This document shows, one piece after another, positions 51,398-60,159 of a stretch of 64,000 bases of DNA. A program made the position numbers and the translations under genes. Position 1 is the stretch's first letter. Each line of letters starts with the position of its first letter. This DNA comes from Flavobacteriaceae bacterium (GTDB lineage Bacteria > Bacteroidota > Bacteroidia > Flavobacteriales > Flavobacteriaceae). The stretch is from assembly GCA_021648755.1 (NCBI GenBank), contig JAKISG010000007.1, forward strand, positions 1 to 64,000, read 5' to 3'. The notes under the pieces were generated by a model. The model had not been told where the DNA came from and did no database searches. It saw nothing but the letters and a program-made list of their open reading frames with translations.

Positions 51398-54028
51398 ATG
51401 AACGCTAAAGAAATAAGACAACAATTTTTAGATTTTTTTGAAAAAAGGCAACATAAAATTGTACCGTCTGCACCAATGGTTCTTAAAAACGACCCAACCT
51501 TAATGTTTACTAATGCAGGAATGGTTCCGTTTAAGGAATATTTTTTAGGTCAAAAAAAAGCCGAAATAAAACGTATTGCGGACACTCAAAAATGCCTTAG
51601 AGTATCTGGTAAACACAATGATTTAGAAGAGGTTGGTAAGGATACTTACCACCATACTATGTTCGAGATGTTAGGTAATTGGTCTTTTGGTGCGTATTTT
51701 AAAGAAGAAGCAATTTCTTGGGCATGGGAATTGTTAACCAAAGTATATAAAATTGATAAAAATTCTATTTATGTAACTGTTTTTGAAGGTGATAAAAAAG
51801 AAAATCTAGACTTTGACCAAGAAGCTTATGATATTTGGACAAAATATATTACTAAAGATAGAATTTTAAACGGAAATAAAAAAGATAATTTTTGGGAAAT
51901 GGGAGCGCAAGGACCTTGCGGCCCCTGTTCTGAAATTCATGTAGATATTCGTTCAAAGAAAGAAAGAGCAAAAGTAGATGGTAATTTATTGGTTAATATG
52001 GATCACCCTCAAGTTATCGAAATTTGGAACCTTGTATTTATGCAATACAACCGTAGGGCAAATGGTTCATTAGAAGATCTACCAGAAACCCATGTAGATA
52101 CAGGTATGGGTTTTGAACGTTTATGCATGGTCGTTCAAGGAGTACAATCTAATTACGATACCGATATTTTTATGCCTTTAATTCGAGAAATAGAAACGAT
52201 TACACAAACACGTTATGAAGACAAAAAACTTCCACTAGAAAAACAAGAAGAAATTGATATTGCTATACGTGTTATTGCCGATCATATTCGTGCAGTTGCT
52301 TTTGCAATTGCAGACGGGCAATTACCATCAAACAACGGTGCAGGTTACGTAATTCGTCGTATTTTACGTAGAGCAATTCGTTACGGCTTTACTTTTTTAA
52401 ATAAAAAAGAACCTTTTATGTACCGTTTAGTAAGTTTACTTTCTGAACAAATGGGCGAAGTATTTCCAGAATTAGTAGTTCAAAGGCAATTAATGAGCAA
52501 TGTTATTAAAGAAGAAGAAAATTCGTTTTTAAAAACGTTAGATCAAGGTTTAGTTCTTCTTGATGGAATAATAAAAAACACTAAAGGAACTAAAGTTTCT
52601 GGTAAAAAAGCATTTGAATTATTTGATACTTTTGGATTTCCGATAGATTTAACAGCACTAATTTTAGCTGAAAAAAAATATACTTTAGACGAAAAAACTT
52701 TTCAAGAAGAATTACAAAAACAAAAAAACCGCTCACGTGCTGCAAGTAAAGTAGATACAGATGATTGGGTAATTTTATATGAAGATAAAGAAGTAGAATT
52801 TATTGGTTATGATTCACTATCAAGTAATGTAAAAATTACAAGATATAGAAAAATAGTCTCTAAGAAAGAAGGCGAAATGTATCAGTTAGTTTTTAATTTG
52901 ACCCCATTTTACCCAGAAGGAGGAGGGCAAGTTGGTGACAAAGGCTATCTAGAAACTCCTAACGGAAACGTAATTTATATTGTTGATACCAAAAAAGAAA
53001 ATAATTTAATTCTGCATTTTGCTAAAAATTTACCCCTAAATATAACCGATACTTTTAAGGTAATTGTAGATGAGAAACAACGTTTTAGAACGGAATGTAA
53101 TCATACAGCAACACATTTATTGCACCAAGCATTACGTAAAATATTGGGCAAACATGTAGCACAAAAAGGATCTGCTGTACATAGTAAATATTTACGATTT
53201 GATTTTTCACATTTTGCAAAATTAACTCCTAAAGAACTGCAAGAAGTACAAGATTTTGTAAATGCAAGAATTAGAGGAAAATTAAAGCTAAAAGAACGTA
53301 GAAATATCACTATGGAAAAAGCTTTAAAGAAAGGAACTTTAGCTCTTTTTGGTGAAAAATATGGAGATACAGTACGTATGATTGAGTTCGGAAAATCAAA
53401 AGAACTTTGTGGAGGAACACATGTGCAAAACACAAGTGATATTTGGCATTTTAAGATTATGCAAGAAGGTGCAATTGCAAGCGGAATTAGACGTATTGAA
53501 GCAATTACTAATGATGCCGCAAAAGACTATTACACGACACAAGATTTAGAGTTTATTAAATTAAAACAAAATTTAAAGAACCCAATAAGTATTTTAAAAT
53601 CGGTTACTAATATTCAAGAAGAAAACACTAAACTAAAAAAACAAATAGAAGTCTTAATGCGCGAGAAAGCAAAATTTGCTGCAACCGATTTAGAAAATAA
53701 AATACAAAAAATAAACGGAGTTAATTTTTTGGCAATAGTATTAGACATAGATGCAGTTGCAATCAAAAATTTAATGTTTGATTTAGGAAATAAAATAGAA
53801 AATTTGTTTTTTATTGTTGGTACAAAAAACGAAGATAAAGCCATATTAACCTGTTATATTTCTAAAAACTTAGTCGCAGAAAAAGGATTAGATGCAGGTA
53901 AAGTAGTTAGAGAGTTAGGAAAATTAATTCATGGCGGAGGTGGAGGTCAGCCTTTCTTTGCGACTGCTGGCGGTAGAAACCCTGACGGAATTGACATCGC
54001 TTTAGAAAAAGCAAAAGACTATTTATAA
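51398..54028 (+). CDS. alaS: Alanyl-tRNA synthetase
   Basis: The 876-residue protein has the class II core (MFTNAGMVPFKEYFLG, GKHNDLEEVGKDTYHHTMFE, THVDTGMGFERL), the editing-domain zinc site HTATH with the later CGGTH, and the C-Ala domain ending with GKLIHGGGGGQPFFATAGG, the glycine-rich signature. It charges tRNA-Ala and deacylates mischarged Ser/Gly. All motifs are intact. Confidence 0.96.
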   Translation: MNAKEIRQQFLDFFEKRQHKIVPSAPMVLKNDPTLMFTNAGMVPFKEYFLGQKKAEIKRIADTQKCLRVSGKHNDLEEVGKDTYHHTMFEMLGNWSFGAYFKEEAISWAWELLTKVYKIDKNSIYVTVFEGDKKENLDFDQEAYDIWTKYITKDRILNGNKKDNFWEMGAQGPCGPCSEIHVDIRSKKERAKVDGNLLVNMDHPQVIEIWNLVFMQYNRRANGSLEDLPETHVDTGMGFERLCMVVQGVQSNYDTDIFMPLIREIETITQTRYEDKKLPLEKQEEIDIAIRVIADHIRAVAFAIADGQLPSNNGAGYVIRRILRRAIRYGFTFLNKKEPFMYRLVSLLSEQMGEVFPELVVQRQLMSNVIKEEENSFLKTLDQGLVLLDGIIKNTKGTKVSGKKAFELFDTFGFPIDLTALILAEKKYTLDEKTFQEELQKQKNRSRAASKVDTDDWVILYEDKEVEFIGYDSLSSNVKITRYRKIVSKKEGEMYQLVFNLTPFYPEGGGQVGDKGYLETPNGNVIYIVDTKKENNLILHFAKNLPLNITDTFKVIVDEKQRFRTECNHTATHLLHQALRKILGKHVAQKGSAVHSKYLRFDFSHFAKLTPKELQEVQDFVNARIRGKLKLKERRNITMEKALKKGTLALFGEKYGDTVRMIEFGKSKELCGGTHVQNTSDIWHFKIMQEGAIASGIRRIEAITNDAAKDYYTTQDLEFIKLKQNLKNPISILKSVTNIQEENTKLKKQIEVLMREKAKFAATDLENKIQKINGVNFLAIVLDIDAVAIKNLMFDLGNKIENLFFIVGTKNEDKAILTCYISKNLVAEKGLDAGKVVRELGKLIHGGGGGQPFFATAGGRNPDGIDIALEKAKDYL

Positions 54029-54103
54029 AAATTTAATCTAAACTTTTTAAAACTAAGATTTTTTTACTTCAAAAATTTTTACACCTTTGTAAGAACTAAA
54101 AAA

Positions 54104-55048
54104 ATGAATTTTAGAACTCAAATAAAACTAAATAAAACAGAAAATCAAATAGATTATAAATCTAATTTATTATTGATTGGTTCGTGTTTTTCTAATAATA
54201 TTGGAGCCAAATTTGAATATTATAAATTAAACTCTATTACCAACCCATTTGGAACTATTTTTCAACCAAAAGCCATTGAAAAACTAATTGCTAAAAGTTT
54301 AACAAACGAACTGTTTACTACAGACGATTTAATTTTTCATAATGAAACCTGGCACTGTCTAGATGTACATTCTGATTTTAATAGCCCAAATAAAAATACT
54401 GTTTTAGCCAAGTTAAATTCCGTTACAAAACAAACTAAAGTAAATATATTAGACGCTACACATATTATAATTACTTTAGGTACTGCTTGGGTTTATCGTT
54501 TTATAGAAAATGATGAGTTGGTAGCTAATTGCCATAAAATTTCACAAAAAAAATTTAAAAAAGAATTATTACCTGTTAAAGATATTACTATCTCACTCAA
54601 AAATAGTATACGTAAAATTAAAAAACTAAATAAAGAGTGTTCTATTATTTTTACTTTGAGCCCCGTTAGGCATTTAAAAGACGGCTTTGTAGAAAATCAA
54701 CAAAGTAAAGCACATTTATTAACAGCAATTCATAAAGTTGTAGCAAGCACAAATGCAAATTACTTTCCTTCTTACGAAATCTTATTAGATGATTTGCGAG
54801 ATTATCGTTTTTATAAAGACGATATGTTGCACCCAAATCAAACTGCAATTGATTATATTTGGAATATTTTTTCTGAAGTATGGATAAAAATTACGACTAA
54901 AGAAACTATGCAAAAAGTAACAGAAATTCAAAACGGATTAAATCATAGACCCTTTAATAAAAATTCAGACTTACATCAAATTTTTTTGAGGTCATTACAA
55001 ATTAAAATAGATACTTTAAAAAATGAATTTGGAATTAAATTTCATTAA
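54104..55048 (+). CDS. GSCFA-domain protein (GDSL/SGNH-like)
   Basis: The name-giving motif is GSCFSNNIG at about 27-35, followed by NPFGTIFQP and ITLGTAWVY, and the C-terminal DDMLHPNQTAIDYIW supplies the Asp and His of an SGNH-type triad. The family is thought to be hydrolases related to GDSL lipases, possibly acting on cell-surface sugars; the substrate is unknown. It has no signal peptide. It follows alaS by 75 bp. Confidence 0.88.
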   Translation: MNFRTQIKLNKTENQIDYKSNLLLIGSCFSNNIGAKFEYYKLNSITNPFGTIFQPKAIEKLIAKSLTNELFTTDDLIFHNETWHCLDVHSDFNSPNKNTVLAKLNSVTKQTKVNILDATHIIITLGTAWVYRFIENDELVANCHKISQKKFKKELLPVKDITISLKNSIRKIKKLNKECSIIFTLSPVRHLKDGFVENQQSKAHLLTAIHKVVASTNANYFPSYEILLDDLRDYRFYKDDMLHPNQTAIDYIWNIFSEVWIKITTKETMQKVTEIQNGLNHRPFNKNSDLHQIFLRSLQIKIDTLKNEFGIKFH

Positions 55049-55066
55049 TTTGAAAAAATTTTTAAA

Positions 55067-55489
55067 TCAAGGGTGTGAATTAACCCAAACCTGACCATCA
55101 ACAAAATGTTCTTTTTTCCAGATTGGTACAGTTTCTTTAAGCGTATCTATAGCAAACTGACAGGCTTTAAACGCAGCGTTACGATGTGCAGATGAAACAG
55201 CAATAATTACGGGTATTGCACCAATTTGTAATTTGCCTTCTGCATGATGAATTGCAATTTTATGAATTTTAAATTTTGCTAAAGTTAGAACAGTAATTTT
55301 TTGTATTTCTTTAATTGCCATTGGTTTGTAGGTCGAAAAATCTAATAAAACAACTTCTTTTCCTTGAGTTAAATTTCTAACTGTACCAATAAATAAGGCA
55401 ATACCTCCACAAGAAGCATCTTGTACAAAATCGTAACAATCTTGTAAATTTAGTTTTTGCGCTGTTATTTTTACAGATGTTTTTACCAT
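55067..55489 (-). CDS. moaE: Molybdopterin synthase catalytic subunit
   Basis: The 140-residue MoaE shows GGIALFIGTVRNLTQGK at the start, HHAEGKLQIG in the middle and the lysine-rich active site PIWKKEHFVDGQVWV at the end. With MoaD it converts precursor Z to molybdopterin. No other moa gene is in the window, so the partner genes must lie elsewhere. It is convergent with the GSCFA gene. Confidence 0.92.
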   Translation of the reverse strand: MVKTSVKITAQKLNLQDCYDFVQDASCGGIALFIGTVRNLTQGKEVVLLDFSTYKPMAIKEIQKITVLTLAKFKIHKIAIHHAEGKLQIGAIPVIIAVSSAHRNAAFKACQFAIDTLKETVPIWKKEHFVDGQVWVNSHP

Positions 55490-55870
55490 TTAATCTAAAG
55501 GAATTTAATTAGGCTTTTAAGTTAAGTTCAATATAAAATATAATTTACAGATTCTTAAAAAGAATAAGGTTTTTGAAGTGTAAAATTAGAAAGAATATCT
55601 AGATATTTTGAAAAATTTACACGAAAATATTGCCCTTTTAAAGATTACCCTTTCAGGTTTGATGAATTTTGTCAAATTTCATCAAACAAAACGAACTAGT
55701 CTTTCATAAATTTGTTTTTAAATGGAATAAAAATTTAGTTAAAAAAATATTTAAGATTTCAAAAATTAAAATATAGGTATATTTTATTGTTAAATATTTT
55801 TAGACAATTTTATCTATATATTACTTTTATATTTAAATCAATAATTGAAAAAAGAAAGTACTTTAGCAAA
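55490..55870. other. Intergenic region with a 31-bp palindrome
   Basis: About 380 bp upstream of both moaE (minus) and the small membrane protein (plus). The only clear structure is a 31-bp near-perfect palindrome at 55657-55687. A long open frame from the TTG at 55787 runs into the membrane-protein gene, but its first 28 residues look like translated leader. Nothing else is seen. Confidence 0.5.
55657..55687. repeat. 31-bp near-perfect palindrome, candidate operator
   Basis: The half-site is GTTTGATGAA-T-TTTG (hyphen marks the one mismatched position), mirrored as CAAA-T-TTCATCAAAC around one central base; 14 of 15 positions pair. There is no T run on either side, so it is not a standard terminator. 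It lies in a gene-free region upstream of moaE and of the small membrane protein. Confidence 0.6.
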
Positions 55871-56089
55871 ATGAAAATTCTTGTAAAAATCGTTTTAATA
55901 ATTGTTGTATTATTAATTGCAATTGGTTACTATTTTAAAAATATAAATAACCCAAAAGGAGATATACTAGTTGGTATTGGTATTTTAATACTTGCTTTTA
56001 TCTTAATGCCATTATTTATTTATAGTAGATATCGTAAAAAAAAATTAAAATCGTTTATTTACAAACATGAAAAAAATAGGATAATATAG
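55871..56089 (+). CDS. Small two-helix membrane protein
   Basis: From the ATG at 55871 (MKILVKIVLIIVVLLIAIGY) the protein has 72 residues with two membrane helices (about 2-21 and 35-54) joined by KNINNPKGDI, and a basic tail (RYRKKKLKSFIYKHEK). A -7-like TACTTTAG lies at 55858-55865. I preferred this start to the TTG at 55787, whose extra residues are not hydrophobic and look non-coding. Function unknown. Confidence 0.6.
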   Translation: MKILVKIVLIIVVLLIAIGYYFKNINNPKGDILVGIGILILAFILMPLFIYSRYRKKKLKSFIYKHEKNRII

Positions 56090-56147
56090 GAGTATCGTTA
56101 TTTTACCTTGTGTGTTTTTTATTTTACTAACCGTCTAATTATTTCTT

Positions 56148-56597
56148 TTAATTTAAATTCCGTTTTTCAACAAAAAACCTTGTCAATAATTTTCCGCATT
56201 TATTTTCTAAAACACCTCCTATAACTTTTGTCTTAGGGTGTAATTGGGTTTTGTAATATTGATAACCTCTTTGTTTGTCATAAGCACCAAAAACTATTTT
56301 ATCAATTTGAGTCCAATAACTGGCTCCAGCACACATTTGGCAAGGTTCTAAAGTAACGTATAGCGTACATTCTTTTAAATATTTGCCACCTAAAAAATCG
56401 GAAGCAGAGGTAAATGCCTGCATTTCTGCATGTGCAGTAACATCATTTAATGTTTCGGTTAAATTATGTGCTTTTGCAATAATTTTATTTTTACAAACTA
56501 TAATTGCTCCAATTGGTACTTCGTTTTTGTGAAATGCAATTTCTGCTTCTTGATAAGCTTTTTGCATAAAGTAATTATCGTCGTTTGGTTGTAACAT
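56148..56597 (-). CDS. tadA: tRNA-specific adenosine deaminase / nucleoside deaminase
   Basis: The cytidine-deaminase-fold zinc site is intact: HAEMQAF (His and catalytic Glu) and LEPCQMCAGA (two Cys). Start MLQPNDDNYFMQKAYQEAE and C-terminal LLTRFFVEKR are typical. It most likely converts A34 to inosine in tRNA-Arg, though guanine-deaminase-like relatives share these motifs. It lies 14 bp downstream of murI on the same strand. Confidence 0.88.
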   Translation of the reverse strand: MLQPNDDNYFMQKAYQEAEIAFHKNEVPIGAIIVCKNKIIAKAHNLTETLNDVTAHAEMQAFTSASDFLGGKYLKECTLYVTLEPCQMCAGASYWTQIDKIVFGAYDKQRGYQYYKTQLHPKTKVIGGVLENKCGKLLTRFFVEKRNLN

Positions 56598-56611
56598 AAT
56601 ATTTTATTTAT

Positions 56612-57394
56612 TTAAAAATTTAAAAAATTTATTTTATAATTTTCATTTTTTATAAAATCTTTTATTCGTGATTCATCTAAATTACTAAATAATTGATGTT
56701 TTCCAAATTTTGTTTTTGTATTTATTAAATTAAATTTTTTTAAAACTACTTTTGTTTGCTTAGCTACTGCTTCTCCAGAATCAATTATCTTTATTTTAGT
56801 TCCTATTATCTTTTGTATCTGCGGTATTAAAAATGAATAATGGCTACAACCCAATACTAAATAATCAATGTCTTTTTTAACTAAGTTACAGAGGTGATTT
56901 TTCAATAAAACAGTTAATGCAATCGAGTTAATTTTACCTGTTTCTATTAGCGGAACCAAGCCTTCACCAATCTGTTCTATAATTTTTATATCACTTGTAA
57001 ATTTAGCAACATTTTTTGAAAACAGTTCACTATTTAAAGTCCCTTTAGTTGCTAAAATTCCGATTTTTTTAGTTTTTGTTTTTAAAGCAGCAGGTTTTAT
57101 TGCTGGCTCAATCCCTATAAACGGAACATCGTAATTTTTACGTAAATAATTAATAGCGTTTGTAGTGGCTGTATTACATGCAATTACAATTATTTTACAA
57201 CCATTTTTCAATAATAATTTCGTGTTTTTAATACACAAATCTATAATTTCTTGTTTAGATTTTTGTCCATAAGGTGCATTATTACTATCTGCCAAATAAA
57301 TAGTATTTTCATTAGGTAAAAATGTAATAATTTCTTTCCAAATAGATAATCCGCCAATACCAGAATCAAAAATACCAATAGGTTTATTGTTCAT
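56612..57394 (-). CDS. murI: Glutamate racemase
   Basis: The 260-residue enzyme shows IGIFDSGIGGLSIW at the start, LADSNNAPYGQKS, the catalytic VIACNTATTNAI (Cys at about 73) and LVLGCSHYSFLIP (second Cys at about 184). It makes D-glutamate for peptidoglycan. Both cysteines are present. tadA follows, an operon pair. Confidence 0.95.
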   Translation of the reverse strand: MNNKPIGIFDSGIGGLSIWKEIITFLPNENTIYLADSNNAPYGQKSKQEIIDLCIKNTKLLLKNGCKIIVIACNTATTNAINYLRKNYDVPFIGIEPAIKPAALKTKTKKIGILATKGTLNSELFSKNVAKFTSDIKIIEQIGEGLVPLIETGKINSIALTVLLKNHLCNLVKKDIDYLVLGCSHYSFLIPQIQKIIGTKIKIIDSGEAVAKQTKVVLKKFNLINTKTKFGKHQLFSNLDESRIKDFIKNENYKINFLNF

Positions 57395-57425
57395 TTTACA
57401 AAAATACAGAATTAATTAATGTTAT

Positions 57426-57541
57426 ATACCAATTTGATTTTATAATACCTAAATACCGTATAATTCTATGTTTATGTTTTAATATATACCATTTCAATAA
57501 AGAGGTCTTTATTAAAGGACCATTACAAAGTATTACAAAGT
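57426..57541. mobile_element. Probable degraded relative of the 42-181 MITE
   Basis: Bases 57426-57449 match the inverted right end of the 42-181 element at about 20 of 24 positions (ATACCAATTT...ATAATACC against ATACCAATTT...GTAATGCC). At the other side ATTACAAAG occurs twice (57522-57530 and 57532-57540), matching the element's ATTACAAAGTTAA end. A second partial end ATACCATTTC lies at 57486-57495. Only parts of the palindrome remain. Confidence 0.45.
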
Positions 57542-57599
57542 AAAAATATAAGCTCACCCGTTTTTTTTATATATTAGCCAAAATTAATTTTATATTATT

Positions 57600-58925
57600 A
57601 TGCAGGAAGTAAAAGAATTAATACCAGCACCTTTATTTACAAATGACACCATTGTTTTTGGATTATTAATGCTTTGTTTAGGAATTATCTTTTATACATC
57701 GTCTAAAAAAAAAGGCGGTTGGCATAGTTTTTATAAAATTGTTCCTGCCTTATTTATGGCCTATATGCTACCTGCGGTTTTAACTACACTTGGTCTGATT
57801 GCACCTGAATGGGAAATTCAAAATGCAAATAATGAAATTACAGAACACAGTTCAAGTTTATATTATGTAGCGAGTCGCTATTTACTACCTGCTGCATTAG
57901 TTTTAATGACTTTAAGTTTAGATTTAAAAGCGGTTTTTAGTTTAGGTCCAAAAGCATTAATCATGTTTTTAACAGGAACTATAGGTATTATTATTGGTGG
58001 ACCAATTGCAATTTTATTAATTTCAATAATTTCTCCAGAAACTGTTGGTGGTGCAGGTCCAGATGCTGTTTGGAGAGGTTTATCTACACTTGCTGGCTCA
58101 TGGATTGGTGGTGGAGCAAATCAAACAGCAATGTTAGAAGTCTATGGTTACAATCAAAAATTATATGGCGGAATGGTATTTGTTGACATTGTTGTTGCCA
58201 ATATATGGATGGCTTTATTACTTATAGGAATTGGTAAAACCGAAAAAATTGATAAATGGCTAAAAGCAGATACTTCGGCAATTGAACGTTTAAAAGAAAA
58301 AGTAAGTGCTTTTAGTGCTAAAACAGAAAGAAACCCAACCTTAACCGACTATATGGTTATTGGAGCAATTGCTTTTGTAACCGTTGGTACTGCACATTTT
58401 TTTGCAGGTCATTTATCTGTGTTTTTTAAGGATTTTGTTGGAGGAATGTTAAATCAAACTCTTAAAAGTTCATTAACTTTTCTGACTTCTTCATTCTTTT
58501 GGATGATTAGCATTGCAACAACTATTGCAGTTATTTTATCATTTACAAAAGCAAAAAACTTTGAAGGTGCAGGCGCAAGTAAAATAGGTAGTATTTTTAT
58601 CTACATTTTAGTTGCCACTATTGGTATGAAAATGGATTTAAGTATGATTTTTGACAATTTAGGTTTAGTTGCTATTGGTGTTGTTTGGATGACTATTCAT
58701 GCAGGTTTACTTATATTAGTTGCCAAATTAATTAGAGCACCATATTTCTTTTTAGCTGTTGGGTCACAAGCCAATGTTGGTGGTGCAGCTTCTGCTCCTA
58801 TTGTTGCTGCTGCATTTCATCCATCATTAGCTACAGTTGGTGTTTTATTAGCGGTTGTAGGTTATGCTGCTGGTACTCTTGGCGCAATTATCTGTGCCGA
58901 ATTAATGCAAATTGTTTCACCTTAA
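57600..58925 (+). CDS. DUF819-family membrane permease
   Basis: A 441-residue protein with about 11-12 membrane helices. Family marks are WRGLSTLAGSWIGGGANQTAM and the C-terminal VGSQANVGGAASAPIVAAAFH. The repeated glycine-rich hairpins resemble those of sodium-coupled carboxylate and amino-acid carriers. The substrate is not known. No neighbour gives a hint. Confidence 0.88.
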   Translation: MQEVKELIPAPLFTNDTIVFGLLMLCLGIIFYTSSKKKGGWHSFYKIVPALFMAYMLPAVLTTLGLIAPEWEIQNANNEITEHSSSLYYVASRYLLPAALVLMTLSLDLKAVFSLGPKALIMFLTGTIGIIIGGPIAILLISIISPETVGGAGPDAVWRGLSTLAGSWIGGGANQTAMLEVYGYNQKLYGGMVFVDIVVANIWMALLLIGIGKTEKIDKWLKADTSAIERLKEKVSAFSAKTERNPTLTDYMVIGAIAFVTVGTAHFFAGHLSVFFKDFVGGMLNQTLKSSLTFLTSSFFWMISIATTIAVILSFTKAKNFEGAGASKIGSIFIYILVATIGMKMDLSMIFDNLGLVAIGVVWMTIHAGLLILVAKLIRAPYFFLAVGSQANVGGAASAPIVAAAFHPSLATVGVLLAVVGYAAGTLGAIICAELMQIVSP

Positions 58926-59076
58926 AAATGGAGGTTTTTAAAAACTAACTGTATTGAGTTATTCATAGTGCTTTTATCGTGGGTAAAAATTCCAGACTAA
59001 ATAAATACGTATATTGGAGGTAATCTAACTGGTAAATTCCTATTCTAGAATATTAAAAAACTGAATACAAAAAAAA

Positions 59077-60159
59077 TTACATAAACTCTAAATATCGCTC
59101 TACATATTCCATAATTATCAAATCTGGTTTTTCTTTTAAAATAAGATTTTTATCAAACTTATGCGACCAAATAAAAGTGCTTTCGCCAAAAGTATGATTT
59201 ATAAAAGGTTTTAATGCACTTGAAAAAGAATCTCTAAAAAGTAAAACTTTAAATTTTTTTGATGGGTTCTTATGTCTAGATTCATAAATTGAGGATTGAC
59301 TATAATATTTCGGCAAATCAACTTCTTTAGATTCATTATTAAAAAGAGGGCTTAAAATAATTGTATTTTCTTTACTTTTAAAATTTATCATTTTAGCCAA
59401 GTCTCCATTTTTTTTAATGGAGTCTATTTTATAATTATGTAACTTTAAACTATTAATTTCAAAATCTTTTTTTAGAGTATTAATTAGGGTTTGACTTGCA
59501 TAAAAAGCACCTAGATCATTCCAATGTGAGTCTAGTTTTTTATATAACCTATTTTTCTTTTTTTTAACCTTGAATTGTTTGCCTAAATCAATAATATCAA
59601 ATTTAATTTCTAATTTAATAAATTGTATTAATTGGTTTTTTCTCGTTTTCTTTTCTGGAAATAAAAAAGGTAAATTTTCTTTATAAATAGAATGCTTGCT
59701 CGGTGCAATTGCAATATAGAATTTAATATTTTGTTCTTGCAACCATTTTTTTCTTTCTAAAATAGTCACTTTAATTTGGTTTAATTCTGTTTTAGTAAAT
59801 AAAATAAACCCTAAACTTTCATTTAATGCATTGCTGTTATCATTCCCTAAAAATAAAAAATTGTTTTTACCTTTTATCACTTTTGAGGGTAAAGGGCTTT
59901 CATTAAACACTTCGTTTTTTATATGTAAGTAACTATTTGAAAGTGTGTTTCTTAATCCAAAATTATCTTTGTAATAAGATTTAAAATTTTTCACAAATAG
60001 TAATGGTTGTTTTTTATTTAACTTAGGAAAACTTTTTTTTGTTCTATTTTCATTGTCCATTATTTTATCTTCAATTCCTGTTAATTGGACAAGTGTAGGT
60101 GTTATTAATAAAATTAAAAACAATATTGTTAAAATAATATGTTGTTTGTTATTTTGCAT
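59077..60159 (-). CDS. AlgX/AlgJ-like SGNH O-acetyltransferase
   Basis: An N-terminal membrane helix (about 7-27) anchors a periplasmic SGNH domain: KLDSHWNDLGAFYA (the DxHW motif) and LFRDSFSSAL (nucleophile Ser), with KGKNNFLFLGND near the start. These are marks of the DHHW/AlgX/AlgJ family. It takes acyl groups from the MBOAT protein and puts them on a polysaccharide. The MBOAT stop and this start overlap by one base (TAATG at 60157-60161). Confidence 0.88.
   Translation of the reverse strand: MQNNKQHIILTILFLILLITPTLVQLTGIEDKIMDNENRTKKSFPKLNKKQPLLFVKNFKSYYKDNFGLRNTLSNSYLHIKNEVFNESPLPSKVIKGKNNFLFLGNDNSNALNESLGFILFTKTELNQIKVTILERKKWLQEQNIKFYIAIAPSKHSIYKENLPFLFPEKKTRKNQLIQFIKLEIKFDIIDLGKQFKVKKKKNRLYKKLDSHWNDLGAFYASQTLINTLKKDFEINSLKLHNYKIDSIKKNGDLAKMINFKSKENTIILSPLFNNESKEVDLPKYYSQSSIYESRHKNPSKKFKVLLFRDSFSSALKPFINHTFGESTFIWSHKFDKNLILKEKPDLIIMEYVERYLEFM

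Noticed and set aside
57600..58925. Sodium/glutamate symporter GltS
   Set aside because: Helix pattern is similar, but SWIGGGANQ and SQANVGGAASAP are DUF819 marks.
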